A DNA stretch of 64,000 bases from Legionellaceae bacterium. GTDB taxonomy: Bacteria > Pseudomonadota > Gammaproteobacteria > Legionellales > Legionellaceae. Every line of letters begins with the position of its first letter. The first letter of the stretch is position 1. The stretch is taken from NCBI GenBank assembly GCA_029212505.1, contig JARGOS010000001.1, forward strand, positions 62,001 through 126,000. The letters are read 5' to 3'. Both the position numbers and the translations under genes were made by a program. The notes under the pieces were generated by a model that was not told where the DNA came from, did not search any database, and worked only from the letters and a program-made list of their open reading frames with translations. Shown piece after piece: positions 16,683 to 26,344 of this stretch.

Positions 16683-18179
16683 TACCTCAGGGGGCGGCGG
16701 CGTGCGTGCAAAAAAGCGTATATTGGTGCTGTTGCCATCCTCGCTGCTGGAGCGATCGCTTGATGCTGAACGTGGCGTGGGTGTTAAAGCCCCGCCCCAT
16801 GGACTTTTTCTTTGTCTGATGCGTGGTGACGTGGGGTCGGGTGTTAAGTCTTTGACAGGTACCAAATAAAGATCGCTTGCATCCTGTTGCTCGATCGCAA
16901 TCAGGCCACGGTTAAAGCGATCGTTTAACAAACTGACCACACCAGTAAACCCGAGTTTTTTTATAAGATAATTGATGGGCATCGGAACGATGTCGCATTC
17001 TTTATTGCTTGCATCCATAAAAAATTCTTGTAGCGCCTCGGATATAAGCTCTTGCATGTGTTTTTGAGCTACGGTGATATTTTTAAAACCACATAAGATC
17101 TTGGCCCATTGTTGTAAACGAGTTTGCTGTTCAGGCATAGAAAAAAAAGCTTCCACCACATCGGCTCGGGATGCATTGGGCATAAAAACCGATTTTTGAT
17201 GTTTAAACTGATGACGTTGATGCTTGAGCTTATCGCATAGGCGCTGCATGCTTTTAGATATTTCGGTGTACTGCTCGGATTCGTTGGCAAGTGCATGATC
17301 CACGAGTCTTAAGGGATATTCGATTTCAATGATTTTAAAGTGAGATTGATCATTGAGTTGACGTGCAATTTGAACGTTGTCCAGTGAAGCGAGGCCATAT
17401 ACGCCCGAACCTAAGCCATGGCTTGTTTTATTAAACGAAGAGCTAAGCTCGGCTTCATCATCCGAATCATAGGTGTCTAAGTATTCAGCTGCGCGTGGCA
17501 CACCCGTCAAGTACCCTTGATTCGTTGAAATCACGTGCTCATAGAAGTGAATCATATGTGCAGGTCCGCTCTCTTGCTTAAGTTCAGCAACACATTGTTT
17601 TGAATGTAGCTCAAGCGAAACCTTGGTCAGGCGACTAAACAAGGTTCTGCTGGGATGATGTTTTTTTTCATAAAGATTGTATTTGCACCGAGATAAAAGC
17701 CATGCAAATGCACGTGTGAACATGTCAATTTTATCGGGAGAGTCGTTTGGTTGTAAACCTTCTTTAAACGTAGCGTATAGCATGCCTATTTGAAGTTTGA
17801 GGGAGAAACGATCGCCACAGGCAACTAATTCTAAATCAAGAAAACGTTGATGCAGTGCATGAATACAGTCGGTATTTCGTTGAGGTGTTTTTTTCAATAA
17901 ATAAAGCTCAAGTCCAATTTGTTTGGTTAAAGCAGATAAACGTGCTTCTTGCGTGGTAATCATGACATGATGCTGTGCTATCATCGCTTGAAATACCTTA
18001 CGTGCCTCAGTGGATGCTTGGAGTAATGCATAATCAGGCAAAGGACGTGTGGCTGTTTTTTGCAGTATTTCTTCTGATAACTGCTGAATCATGCCTTCGG
18101 GATGATCAACCCTGAGGTGGTTGTCTAGCGTTTCATAGCACGCCATGAGTAAGGTGTGTAATTCTTGACGGCTTATCAT
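16620..18179 (-). CDS. Unknown 519-aa protein, possible ADP-ribosyltransferase-like effector
   Basis: Family not recognised. The N-terminal half (~1-240) is helical. Around 245-300 a segment SHGLGSGVYGLASLDNVQIA, followed by FKIIEIEYPLRL, resembles the GxGxY strand of ADP-ribosyltransferases (compare GKGIYFAD...SA in PARPs) and the strand after it. I cannot securely assign the first (H/R) or third (E) catalytic motif, so this is a weak suggestion. The last ~75 residues are disordered (Pro/Ser/Arg-rich, TPPPPEVLE). Its ATG overlaps the stop of the upstream PARG gene (ATGA), so the two are translated together, which gives the ADP-ribose idea some context. Its 3' end overlaps the MATE gene by 63 bp. 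Confidence 0.55.
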   Translation of the reverse strand: MISRQELHTLLMACYETLDNHLRVDHPEGMIQQLSEEILQKTATRPLPDYALLQASTEARKVFQAMIAQHHVMITTQEARLSALTKQIGLELYLLKKTPQRNTDCIHALHQRFLDLELVACGDRFSLKLQIGMLYATFKEGLQPNDSPDKIDMFTRAFAWLLSRCKYNLYEKKHHPSRTLFSRLTKVSLELHSKQCVAELKQESGPAHMIHFYEHVISTNQGYLTGVPRAAEYLDTYDSDDEAELSSSFNKTSHGLGSGVYGLASLDNVQIARQLNDQSHFKIIEIEYPLRLVDHALANESEQYTEISKSMQRLCDKLKHQRHQFKHQKSVFMPNASRADVVEAFFSMPEQQTRLQQWAKILCGFKNITVAQKHMQELISEALQEFFMDASNKECDIVPMPINYLIKKLGFTGVVSLLNDRFNRGLIAIEQQDASDLYLVPVKDLTPDPTSPRIRQRKSPWGGALTPTPRSASSDRSSSEDGNSTNIRFFARTPPPPEVLEVPIQKPSPQRNGQEQPSA

Positions 18180-19369
18180 GCGATTATCCTCGACGTTAAA
18201 TCGTCATCATCGTTAGAGAAAAGTGTCACAGCTGTTTTTGATGTGTCGTACCATAGAATCAATCGATTTAATTCACTGAGAAAAGCAGGTTTTGCCTTAA
18301 AAAATTTTGGGCTAGGAAAGTGGGTGTTTATTTCAGGCGAATCAAGTGCCTCTTCAAGTATACTTTTTCCACGCTCAGGGTTTTGGATGAGTTGCTCAAG
18401 TAAGTTATCTAAAAATGCTTTTTTAGGAGGGCATGCTTTAATCTTGAGTGCATGAATTTCTTTTTGTATGAGGCTTGAGGCCAGAAATATCAGCTCTTCT
18501 TGGGTGTTAATTTTGAAAAAAGGTGTGAGCATGTTGTTGAGTACAGGATGCGTGGGTAATTTATCGAAGACGGGCATCAGGGTGTTAAAAAGAGGCTTAG
18601 GTGGTGCAGATAGGGCATGATTAAATACATCAGCAAAAGCATCGTAATTACCACCCGATTGGCGTTGTGTCACCGCGAACGAAATGGAATCAAAGCAGCC
18701 AACAAACTCAAGCTCATGGATTGCGGAGCAGTAAATTTCGGCAATAAAACGGGGCTCATTACCAAAGGCACCACAACCAAAGGCCCCAAGCACGAGATGA
18801 CGTTGATGATACGCTTTGGCGGTACGAAGCTGATTGACAATTTTTAACACGGTCCCTGCTAAATACAGTTCTGGGCTGAGTGTTTCGCGACAATTCGATA
18901 GGTTATAAGCCGCAGATGAAATAATATTGATTTCGAATGGCTGCGGGAGTGGTTGTTCACGTGCTTTATCGAGATGTGATACGGTAATATTAGAAGAATA
19001 CAAACAGGTGAACTCGCCAAAACCCTGTTGTTGCTCGTCTTGATTAAACCCAAGGCAGTCGGGTAGCGCGTATTGATAGGGGTTGGATGGATTTTTTGTT
19101 AAATGAACGCCCTCTAAGTCAATCAGCGCATCGAGTAAATGGGTGCGTTTAATTAACGATTCCTCTTGAGCAAGCGCGCATAAGCTCAAATAATCGCCAC
19201 CTACATGCACTTGGTTTGCCATGTTGAGAACACATACAGACCCATGTTCAGCATGAATGGTTTTGGCAACAGCCAAGCAGTCTTCGTTTTGAATGCGAAG
19301 TGTAAGCTCGCATGCGTCTTGATGAGGCGTGCGTTCAAGGTATTGGTGCGCAATGGTTTTGTTGGGCAT
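18176..19369 (-). CDS. Microbial-type poly(ADP-ribose) glycohydrolase (TIGR02452-like)
   Basis: A 397-aa protein with the PARG-type macrodomain in its first ~230 residues: CVLNMANQVHVGGDYLSLCA then the catalytic QEE at 68-70, the bacterial PARG signature (GGG-x6-8-QEE) with the third Gly replaced by Asp59. Further matches are NIISSAAYNLSN (~150) and VLGAFGCGAFGN (~195-206), the macrodomain phosphate loop. PARGs cleave ADP-ribose from modified targets. The C-terminal ~150 residues are helical and unrecognised. It is first in a coupled pair with the 519-aa gene. No strong promoter is evident in the 80 bp upstream. Confidence 0.8.
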   Translation of the reverse strand: MPNKTIAHQYLERTPHQDACELTLRIQNEDCLAVAKTIHAEHGSVCVLNMANQVHVGGDYLSLCALAQEESLIKRTHLLDALIDLEGVHLTKNPSNPYQYALPDCLGFNQDEQQQGFGEFTCLYSSNITVSHLDKAREQPLPQPFEINIISSAAYNLSNCRETLSPELYLAGTVLKIVNQLRTAKAYHQRHLVLGAFGCGAFGNEPRFIAEIYCSAIHELEFVGCFDSISFAVTQRQSGGNYDAFADVFNHALSAPPKPLFNTLMPVFDKLPTHPVLNNMLTPFFKINTQEELIFLASSLIQKEIHALKIKACPPKKAFLDNLLEQLIQNPERGKSILEEALDSPEINTHFPSPKFFKAKPAFLSELNRLILWYDTSKTAVTLFSNDDDDLTSRIIA

Positions 19370-19449
19370 GGTGTGCTCTTTATAATAAGTTGCGCTATTA
19401 TACCCTGATCTTGTGATTATTTAAAGAATTGTTTGTGTTAAATCTGAGC

Positions 19450-20358
19450 TTATCGATTGGCAAGCAAGGCCGTGGCGACTTTGGATTGATTTTTTCGTCC
19501 CAAATGCTTACAGATAGCATCGCCAGCGGCAACGATTTTGAAAATATCAATGCCCGTTTCGATGCCCAGACCATGCATTAAATACAACACGTCTTCGGTT
19601 GCAACGTTCCCGCTTGCACCTTGTGCGTAAGGGCAGCCACCAAGGCCTGCTATGGAGCTGTCAAAGCGATCAACACCCGCGGTTAAAGCTGCGTAGACGT
19701 TGGCGACGGCCTGCCCGTAAGTATCATGAAAATGCATGGCAAGGCTATCGCTCTTAAACGATAGAAGCGGCTTAACGGCGTCAAGCAAGGCAAGCGTTTG
19801 TTTGGGCGTGCCGACACCGATGGTGTCACCTAGACTAATTTCATCTACACCTAATGCTAAAAGCTGCTCAACCACAGAAACAACCTGGGCGGGCGTGATG
19901 TTGCCTTCATAAGGGCATCCAAGCACACATGATACGTAGGCGCGAATGTGCATATCATGTTGTTTTGCTTCCTGTATAACAGGTTTAAAGCGTGCAATGC
20001 TCTCTGCAATACTGCAATTGATGTTACGCTGATTAAACGATTCACTGGCTGCGGTAAATAATGCAATATGTTTAAGACCCGCTTGGATAGCGCCTTGCAT
20101 GCCGCGTTCGTTAGGTACAAGAGCTGAAAAATTTACCTGTTGAGGTTTATTAATTGCGTTAAACACCTCGAGATTATCAGCGAGTTGTGGCACGGATTTG
20201 GCGGATACAAAACTCGTGACTTCGATGTGGGTGAGCCCTGTTTGGCTGAGTTGATTGATCAACGCAATTTTTTGTTTGCTGGGCACAAAAGCCGGCTCAT
20301 TTTGTAAGCCATCCCGAGGTCCAACTTCAATCAACGTAACACGTTCTGGCATCGACAT
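19450..20358 (-). CDS. mvaB: Hydroxymethylglutaryl-CoA lyase
   Basis: Cleaves HMG-CoA to acetyl-CoA and acetoacetate, the last step of leucine breakdown. The 302-aa TIM-barrel protein shows VGPRDGLQNE (~13-22), the HMGL signature YVSCVLGCPYEG (~140-151), SLGDTIGVG, the metal-ligand MHFHDTYGQA and GLGGCPYAQGASGN with the active-site Cys. It is the last gene of the liu operon, 7 bp after mccA. No acetoacetate-activating enzyme is in the window, so acetoacetate must be handled elsewhere. Confidence 0.95.
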   Translation of the reverse strand: MSMPERVTLIEVGPRDGLQNEPAFVPSKQKIALINQLSQTGLTHIEVTSFVSAKSVPQLADNLEVFNAINKPQQVNFSALVPNERGMQGAIQAGLKHIALFTAASESFNQRNINCSIAESIARFKPVIQEAKQHDMHIRAYVSCVLGCPYEGNITPAQVVSVVEQLLALGVDEISLGDTIGVGTPKQTLALLDAVKPLLSFKSDSLAMHFHDTYGQAVANVYAALTAGVDRFDSSIAGLGGCPYAQGASGNVATEDVLYLMHGLGIETGIDIFKIVAAGDAICKHLGRKNQSKVATALLANR

Positions 20359-20365
20359 AGGCAGC

Positions 20366-22354
20366 TTAGGCCTCCTGGCTTTGGGGGGTGTTTGTATCTA
20401 AGGGGCTTATCGCGATTAACGTCATGCCTTCGTTGACTTGTGCGCCAATGGAATAAAAAATCTCGCTTACATGACCGTCTTCGGGTGCACGGATGGTGTG
20501 TTCCATTTTCATCGCCTCAAGCACCAGTAAATCATCGCCGGCTTTCACCTGTTCACCGAGCGTTTTTAATATGGCAACCACGGTTGAAGGCATGGGCGCG
20601 GTTAAGGCATGATGCGCCGCATTGCCCGATGTTTGACGGATGGGGTTATCCAGGCGAGTGATGCTTGCATGGCCGTTGGTTGTGTAAAAAATATATTTTT
20701 GATCGTGAACTTCAGACCAAGCGCTGAGTTTTTGTGTACCATCATCAAGCATTATTTTTTTGTTCGGTCGCTCGGCCTGTACCGTCAAGCATACACCTTC
20801 ATGTTTCAACGTAAAGCTGCGTGTTGTGATGGGGGTGAGGTGCACGGTGTGTGTAACATCATCGCATTGATAATAGAGGGGCCAGGTGAGAGGCTCATGT
20901 GATTGCCAAGCATACGTATCATACAACATAGGATCATCTTGTTTTTGTACTGATTCAAGAAAATCATGAGCAGCCGCAAGTAATAACGTATGCTGCAGCG
21001 ATATTTTGGGAGGTTTAATAGGCGTTTGGTCTAGAAAATCGGTACTCAATGCCACGGTTTGAAAGGCTGGATGGGAAATAAGCGTGTGAAGAAACGTGAG
21101 GTTAGTTTTAACGCCACCCAGATGATAATGCGTGAGCGCTTGTTGCATACGTTGCAACGCTTCATCACGCGTTTCGCCCCATACAATCAATTTACTCAGC
21201 ATCGGATCGTAAAAGCGCGTGATCGTCGCATGATCTAAAAACCCAGCATCTACACGGATAGCTGGGCCTGTGGGCTCTTCAAACACGCGTAACGTGCCGG
21301 TGGAGGGCAGTCCGCCTTGTTCGGAATCTTCGGCATACACGCGGCACTCCAGAGCATGGCCATGAGATTGGATGTTGTTTTGTTGTAAAGGCAGGGGTTT
21401 GCCTGCAGCAATAAGCAATTGCCAGTGCACAAGGTCAAGCCCGGTTATCATCTCAGTGACCGGGTGCTCAACTTGGAGCCGGGTGTTCATTTCCATAAAA
21501 TAAAACTGCTCGTCATCAGCCACTAAAAATTCAATCGTACCTGCACCACGGTAATCAATGGTTTTGGCGACGGTGATGGCCGCTTCTGCCAGCGCGTCTC
21601 GAAGCTTTTGGGATAAATTAGGGGCGGGCGCTTCTTCAATAATTTTTTGGTGGCGGCGTTGAATCGAGCAATCACGGTCAAATAAATGCACCGTATTGCC
21701 ATGATTGTCACTCATGATTTGCATTTCAACGTGGCGCGGGTTCATGATTTGTTTTTCAATCAGCATGGTGTCATCACCAAAGCTTGCTTGGGCTTCTCGT
21801 CGTGCGGATGCCAAGGCGTTTTTAAATTGCTCCTCGTCGGTGACCGAGCGCATGCCTTTGCCGCCTCCGCCTGCGGCTGCTTTTAATAATATCGGAAAGC
21901 CAATCTTTCGTGCTGCTTTAAGTAAATCTTCATCATCTTGGCTTTCACCATGATAGCCCGGTGTAAGCGGGACGGAGGTTTTTTCGAGGCATTGTTTTGC
22001 ACGTTGTTTTGAAGCCATGAGCTCCATGGCGGCAACCGGCGGGCCGACAAAAATAAGATCATGTGCGGCACACGCACGGGCAAACGCAGGGTTTTCAGAT
22101 AAGAAACCGTAGCCGGGGTGAATTGCCTCAGCATTTGAAGCTTTTGCAGCATGAATAATGGCGTCAATATTTAAATAACTTTGGGTGGCTTCGGCGGCGC
22201 CAAGATAGATTGCCTCATCGGCCATGTGAACATGTAAACTCTCGCGATCGGCCTCAGAATAGACCGCGATGGTACGTAGACCATGTTTTTGTGCGGTTCG
22301 AATAATGCGGCAAGCAATTTCGCCGCGATTAGCAATCAATAGTGTTGAAAACAT
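20366..22354 (-). CDS. liuD: Methylcrotonyl-CoA carboxylase, biotin-containing alpha subunit
   Basis: The 662-aa subunit carboxylates its own biotin with ATP and bicarbonate. It contains the biotin carboxylase N-domain (LLIANRGEIACRIIRTA), the ATP-grasp loop (KAAAGGGGKGMR), catalytic EMNTRLQVEHPVTE (~290) and, after a variable linker, a C-terminal biotinyl domain with EAMKMEH, biotin lysine at ~616. Propionyl- or acetyl-CoA carboxylases share this design, but the flanking mccB, liuC and HMG-CoA lyase genes point to methylcrotonyl-CoA. It sits 7 bp after liuC. Confidence 0.94.
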   Translation of the reverse strand: MFSTLLIANRGEIACRIIRTAQKHGLRTIAVYSEADRESLHVHMADEAIYLGAAEATQSYLNIDAIIHAAKASNAEAIHPGYGFLSENPAFARACAAHDLIFVGPPVAAMELMASKQRAKQCLEKTSVPLTPGYHGESQDDEDLLKAARKIGFPILLKAAAGGGGKGMRSVTDEEQFKNALASARREAQASFGDDTMLIEKQIMNPRHVEMQIMSDNHGNTVHLFDRDCSIQRRHQKIIEEAPAPNLSQKLRDALAEAAITVAKTIDYRGAGTIEFLVADDEQFYFMEMNTRLQVEHPVTEMITGLDLVHWQLLIAAGKPLPLQQNNIQSHGHALECRVYAEDSEQGGLPSTGTLRVFEEPTGPAIRVDAGFLDHATITRFYDPMLSKLIVWGETRDEALQRMQQALTHYHLGGVKTNLTFLHTLISHPAFQTVALSTDFLDQTPIKPPKISLQHTLLLAAAHDFLESVQKQDDPMLYDTYAWQSHEPLTWPLYYQCDDVTHTVHLTPITTRSFTLKHEGVCLTVQAERPNKKIMLDDGTQKLSAWSEVHDQKYIFYTTNGHASITRLDNPIRQTSGNAAHHALTAPMPSTVVAILKTLGEQVKAGDDLLVLEAMKMEHTIRAPEDGHVSEIFYSIGAQVNEGMTLIAISPLDTNTPQSQEA

Positions 22355-22361
22355 AGTGTAC

Positions 22362-23138
22362 TTAATCCCAAGTAACGGTTTGTTTATTTAAAAAAGCTTG
22401 CAAGCCTTTTTGCCCTTCAGCAGACACGCGTTGTTTCGCAATCAGATGTGCCGTGATATCTTCGAGTTGTTGGTTGATGGGGTGTTTGGCGACGTGCCGA
22501 ACCAAGTCTTTGGACGCTCTCACGGCACCTGGCGCTAAGGCTGCAAGCTGGCGTGCGTACAGGTGTGCATGTGACGGGAGCTCTTCTGCTGGCACGCACT
22601 GATGAATCAGGCCGAGGTTCTGTGCATTGTGAGCATCAATTTTTTCGGCACTCATAAACAGCCAGGTTGCGACGCGCTCACCAACGGCACGTACCACGTA
22701 GGGGCTGATCACGGCGGGTATCAGGCCTAATTTAACTTCAGAAAAGCAAAATGAGGCAGTGTCGGCTGCAATGGCAATATCACAAGCCGCCACAAGGCCT
22801 GCACCACCACCGAAGGCTCCGCCTTGGATGGCTGCCATCGTGGGTTTTTTGCTGTGATACAAACTTGCCATAACCCGCGCTAAAATTTTTGCATCGGCAA
22901 TATTTTCAGCTTCGGTAAACTTGGCCATGCGTTGCATCCAATTGAGATCGGCACCTGCTGAAAAATGCCGACCGTTGGCGCGTAGTAAGATAACGCGAAC
23001 CTCAGGATGGGCTTCTGCTAGGTCAAGCTGCTTTTGAAGCGCATGCAATACGTTGTCATCGAATGCATTGTGCTTATCCGTTCGGTTGAGCGTTAGAATT
23101 AAAACATGACCATCCAGTTCACTGAGTAAATCTTGCAT
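22362..23138 (-). CDS. liuC: Methylglutaconyl-CoA hydratase (enoyl-CoA hydratase family)
   Basis: A crotonase-fold protein of ~258 aa that hydrates 3-methylglutaconyl-CoA to HMG-CoA. It has the oxyanion-hole segments (GRHFSAGADLNWMQ; MAAIQGGAFGGGAGLVAACD) and ACDIAIAADTASFCFSEVKLGLIPAVIS typical of LiuC/AUH. The frame opens further upstream, but ATG 23138 has GGAG nine bases before it and gives the usual family length. The ATG at 23153 overlaps the mccB stop and is the alternative. The substrate is assigned from operon context. Confidence 0.9.
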   Translation of the reverse strand: MQDLLSELDGHVLILTLNRTDKHNAFDDNVLHALQKQLDLAEAHPEVRVILLRANGRHFSAGADLNWMQRMAKFTEAENIADAKILARVMASLYHSKKPTMAAIQGGAFGGGAGLVAACDIAIAADTASFCFSEVKLGLIPAVISPYVVRAVGERVATWLFMSAEKIDAHNAQNLGLIHQCVPAEELPSHAHLYARQLAALAPGAVRASKDLVRHVAKHPINQQLEDITAHLIAKQRVSAEGQKGLQAFLNKQTVTWD

Positions 23139-23152
23139 GATTGCTTGCTCCA

Positions 23153-24763
23153 TTACATTCGAAAAACACCAAACGAAGAGGGTTGATTGGGTGCATGACA
23201 TGCTGCGTTGAGGCTGAGTCCTAAAACTTTACGCGTATCACGCGGCGCAATAACACCATCGTCCCATAAGCGGGCGCTGGCATAATACGGGTGGCCTTGA
23301 TGCTCGTATTGGTCACGTAGCGAGGTTTTAAACGCCTCTTCATCATGGGCTGACCAGGCTTTGCCTTGCTTGGCGTACTTTTCTCGGTTGACTTGCGCCA
23401 GCACATTCGCCGCTTGCTCGCCACCCATGACAGAAATACGCGCATTGGGCCAGGCCCATAAAAAACGAGGATCGTAGGCACGTCCACACATGGCATAATT
23501 GCCTGCACCAAAGCTGCCGCCAATAATCACGGTGAATTTGGGTACGGCCGTATTGGCGACCGCCATGACAAGTTTTGCACCGTGCTTCGCAATACCTTCG
23601 CTTTCATATTTACTACCCACCATAAATCCAGTGATATTTTGTAAAAAAATCAGGGGAATATTCCGCTGTGAGCAGAGCTCAATAAAATGTGTGCCCTTGA
23701 GCGCGCTTTCAGAAAAGAGAATGCCGTTATTGGCAATCATACCGACGGGATGTCCGTAGATATGCGCAAAACCACACACCAACGTTTGGCCATAGAAAGC
23801 TTTAAACTCATCAAAAACCGAGCCATCCACCACGCGCGCAATCACTTCACGCACATCAAACGGTTTGCGTGCATCGGTTGGAATCACGCCGTGTAGCTCT
23901 TCGACGGCATAAAGCGGTTCTTGTGTTTGAATACGATTGGGGGTGTGTGGTTTAGGGCGATTGAGATGACGCATAATCGTTCGTGCTGTATTGAGCGCAT
24001 CGATATCGTTCTCGGCATAATGATCGGCTGTACCCGAGGTGCGACAATGGACGTCGGCACCACCTAAGGCTTCAGCTGAAATGGTCTCACCCGTTGCTGC
24101 TTTAACAAGCGGGGGGCCACCTAAAAAAATCGTGGCTTGCTCCCGCACCATCACCGATTCGTCGGCCATGGCGGGTACATAGGCACCACCGGCGGTGCAT
24201 GAGCCCATCACCACGGCAATCTGAGGTATATTTTGTGCTGACATGCGCGCTTGATTAAAAAAGATACGACCAAAATGCTCTTTGTCGGGAAAAACATCAT
24301 CTTGCATCGGTAAAAAAGCGCCACCTGAATCCACTAAATAAATGCACGGAAGATGATTGGCTTCTGCAATCGCCTGTGCGCGCAGGTGTTTTTTTACGGT
24401 TAATGGATAATAAGTCCCGCCTTTCACCGTGGCGTCGTTAATCACAATCATGCATGTTTCGCCGCTGACTTGGCCTATGCCGGTAATTAAACCGGCCGCA
24501 GGTACATCATCGTCGTACACCTCGTAGGCCGCAAGTAACGAAAGCTCTAAAAAATAGCTACCGGGATCAAGTAAGTGCTGCAAACGTTCGCGAGGGAGCA
24601 ATTTTCCATGCTGCTGGTGGCGTTCACGTGCACGTGCGCTGCCGCCTTCAGCGAGTTTTTGATGGGTTTTATTTAAGTTTAAAACCAAGTCGTTCATATA
24701 AGCACAGTTCGTTTTAAACGATTCGCTGGCAGGGTTTAACTCCGAGGTGAGTACGGTCATCAA
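23153..24763 (-). CDS. liuB: Methylcrotonyl-CoA carboxylase, carboxyltransferase beta subunit
   Basis: The 536-aa subunit transfers CO2 from biotin to 3-methylcrotonyl-CoA. It shows both crotonase-like carboxyltransferase halves: the N-terminal half with [38 protein letters not shown] and [14 protein letters not shown], and the C-terminal half with [30 protein letters not shown] and [14 protein letters not shown]. These match MccB of leucine degradation closely. It is followed directly by liuC and liuD, the order seen in Pseudomonas liu clusters. Confidence 0.95.
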   Translation of the reverse strand: MMTVLTSELNPASESFKTNCAYMNDLVLNLNKTHQKLAEGGSARARERHQQHGKLLPRERLQHLLDPGSYFLELSLLAAYEVYDDDVPAAGLITGIGQVSGETCMIVINDATVKGGTYYPLTVKKHLRAQAIAEANHLPCIYLVDSGGAFLPMQDDVFPDKEHFGRIFFNQARMSAQNIPQIAVVMGSCTAGGAYVPAMADESVMVREQATIFLGGPPLVKAATGETISAEALGGADVHCRTSGTADHYAENDIDALNTARTIMRHLNRPKPHTPNRIQTQEPLYAVEELHGVIPTDARKPFDVREVIARVVDGSVFDEFKAFYGQTLVCGFAHIYGHPVGMIANNGILFSESALKGTHFIELCSQRNIPLIFLQNITGFMVGSKYESEGIAKHGAKLVMAVANTAVPKFTVIIGGSFGAGNYAMCGRAYDPRFLWAWPNARISVMGGEQAANVLAQVNREKYAKQGKAWSAHDEEAFKTSLRDQYEHQGHPYYASARLWDDGVIAPRDTRKVLGLSLNAACHAPNQPSSFGVFRM

Positions 24764-24792
24764 AAAGCCTCAAATCTGTGAATTTTGTGAAT

Positions 24793-25107
24793 TCAGTGAA
24801 TCAGGTAACTGCTCATGGCAATGATTAACCATAAGACCCAGGTAAGCTCAATAAAATAAGGCATGTGCTTGCGCTTGATAAGCCAGTAGATCAGTGCAGG
24901 TATGGCTGCTATCCCTAAAGGCACAAGTACGAGCGTAAAAAGATTACGAAAAACCTCACCAACAAAGCCCGAACCAAAGAGAGGTGCGAGTAAGGTATTG
25001 ATATAGGTGTAGATAATATCGGCATAGATCACAAAAAGTTTGGCATATTTAGCAAACATAATAACCAGCATGCTGAGCAGTAAGTAAATCAAACTTTGTT
25101 TAAGCAT
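24793..25107 (-). CDS. Small integral membrane protein in the liu operon
   Basis: Unrecognised 104-aa protein with three predicted membrane segments: ~5-25 (LIYLLLSMLVIMFA), ~52-76 (RNLFTLVLVPLGIAAIPALIYW) and ~83-103 (FIELTWVLWLIIAMSSYL). It has no catalytic motif. It lies between thiolase (37 bp) and mccB (29 bp) on the same strand with no room for another promoter, so it is probably expressed with the leucine pathway. A role in transport or membrane anchoring is possible, but nothing in the sequence shows it. Confidence 0.7.
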   Translation of the reverse strand: MLKQSLIYLLLSMLVIMFAKYAKLFVIYADIIYTYINTLLAPLFGSGFVGEVFRNLFTLVLVPLGIAAIPALIYWLIKRKHMPYFIELTWVLWLIIAMSSYLIH

Positions 25108-25144
25108 ATGTATATCCCTATATAATATTTATAAATATATTTTC

Positions 25145-26344
25145 TTAACAACACTCAAGCGCTATGGCCGTGGCTTCGCCACCACCGATGCATAATGCCG
25201 CAACGCCTTTTTTGCCTGATGTTTGTTTTAAAGCATGGATTAACGTGACCAAAATACGTGCGCCTGATGCACCGATGGGGTGTCCGAGTGCGCAGGCACC
25301 ACCATGAATATTGACCTGATTGATATTCAGTTTGAGCGCCTGAACGGCTGCAAGGGTCACGACGGCAAAGGCTTCGTTGATTTCATACAAATCGACTTCT
25401 TCAGATTGCCATCCTGCTTTATTTAAAACTTTTTGAATGGCACCGATGGGGGCTGTGGTAAATTGCTCAGGAAGGCCTGCATGGGTGGCATGTGCTTGAA
25501 TGCGTGCAAGTGGCTTGATGCCGTGCTGTTTGGCCATCGATGCGGTCATGAGCATGAGACTTGCTGCTCCGTCTGCAATCGAGCTTGCATTACCGGCCGT
25601 AACCGTACCGTCGGGACTAAACGCAGGGCGTAGGCGACTCAGTTTTTCGAGTTTACTCGCATCCGGACTTTCGTCGGTATCTACCGTATAGCTGCCTTTA
25701 CGGGTTGTGATGGTTACCGGTGCAATTTCGTGATGAAAAGAACCGTTTGCCTCGGCGTCCAGTGCGCGCTGCATCGAACGCGCGGCAAATTCATCTTGTT
25801 CCTCGCGTGTTATGCCGAGCGCTTGGGCCGTACGATCGGCAAAAACCCCCATGAGCTGACCGGGTTCGTAAGCATCCTCAAGACCATCAAAACATAGGTG
25901 ATCAAGTAGCTCACCGTGACCTAAGCGATAGCCACCCCGTGCCTTGGGCACTAAATAAGGTGCGCGACTCATGTTTTCCATGCCACCTGCAAGCACGCAT
26001 TCTGCAGTGCCAGCTTTAATCAAATCATGGGCAAGCATCACGGCTTTCATGCCCGAGCCACACATTTTATTCAGGGTGGTTGCACCGACTGCGTTGGGTA
26101 GACCTGCTTTTAACGCCGCTTGGCGCGCAGGCGCTTGACCGAGGCCTGCTTGTAACACACAACCCATCAAGACTTCGTCGATAGATTCAGGCGCAATATT
26201 GGCATCCTTAAGTGATGCTTTCAGTGCGATCGCACCTAATTCAGGCGCGGTAAGGCTCGATAAACGGCCAAGCAAATTGCCTGAAGGCGTGCGGCTTGCC
26301 GCAACAATAACGACATCTTGATCATGATCATCATTAGGCTTCAT
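25145..26344 (-). CDS. Acetyl-CoA acetyltransferase (thiolase)
   Basis: A 399-aa biosynthetic/degradative thiolase interconverting acetoacetyl-CoA and two acetyl-CoA. Visible are the acyl-accepting Cys in [14 protein letters not shown] (~88), the [12 protein letters not shown] signature, NEAFA, the catalytic [16 protein letters not shown] and the C-terminal [13 protein letters not shown]. The start is ATG 26344 (AAGGA eight bases upstream), which overlaps the ivd stop by 11 bp; a longer frame to 26377 would run deep into ivd. In the liu operon it can process acetoacetyl-CoA derived from the pathway's acetoacetate. Confidence 0.94.
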   Translation of the reverse strand: MKPNDDHDQDVVIVAASRTPSGNLLGRLSSLTAPELGAIALKASLKDANIAPESIDEVLMGCVLQAGLGQAPARQAALKAGLPNAVGATTLNKMCGSGMKAVMLAHDLIKAGTAECVLAGGMENMSRAPYLVPKARGGYRLGHGELLDHLCFDGLEDAYEPGQLMGVFADRTAQALGITREEQDEFAARSMQRALDAEANGSFHHEIAPVTITTRKGSYTVDTDESPDASKLEKLSRLRPAFSPDGTVTAGNASSIADGAASLMLMTASMAKQHGIKPLARIQAHATHAGLPEQFTTAPIGAIQKVLNKAGWQSEEVDLYEINEAFAVVTLAAVQALKLNINQVNIHGGACALGHPIGASGARILVTLIHALKQTSGKKGVAALCIGGGEATAIALECC

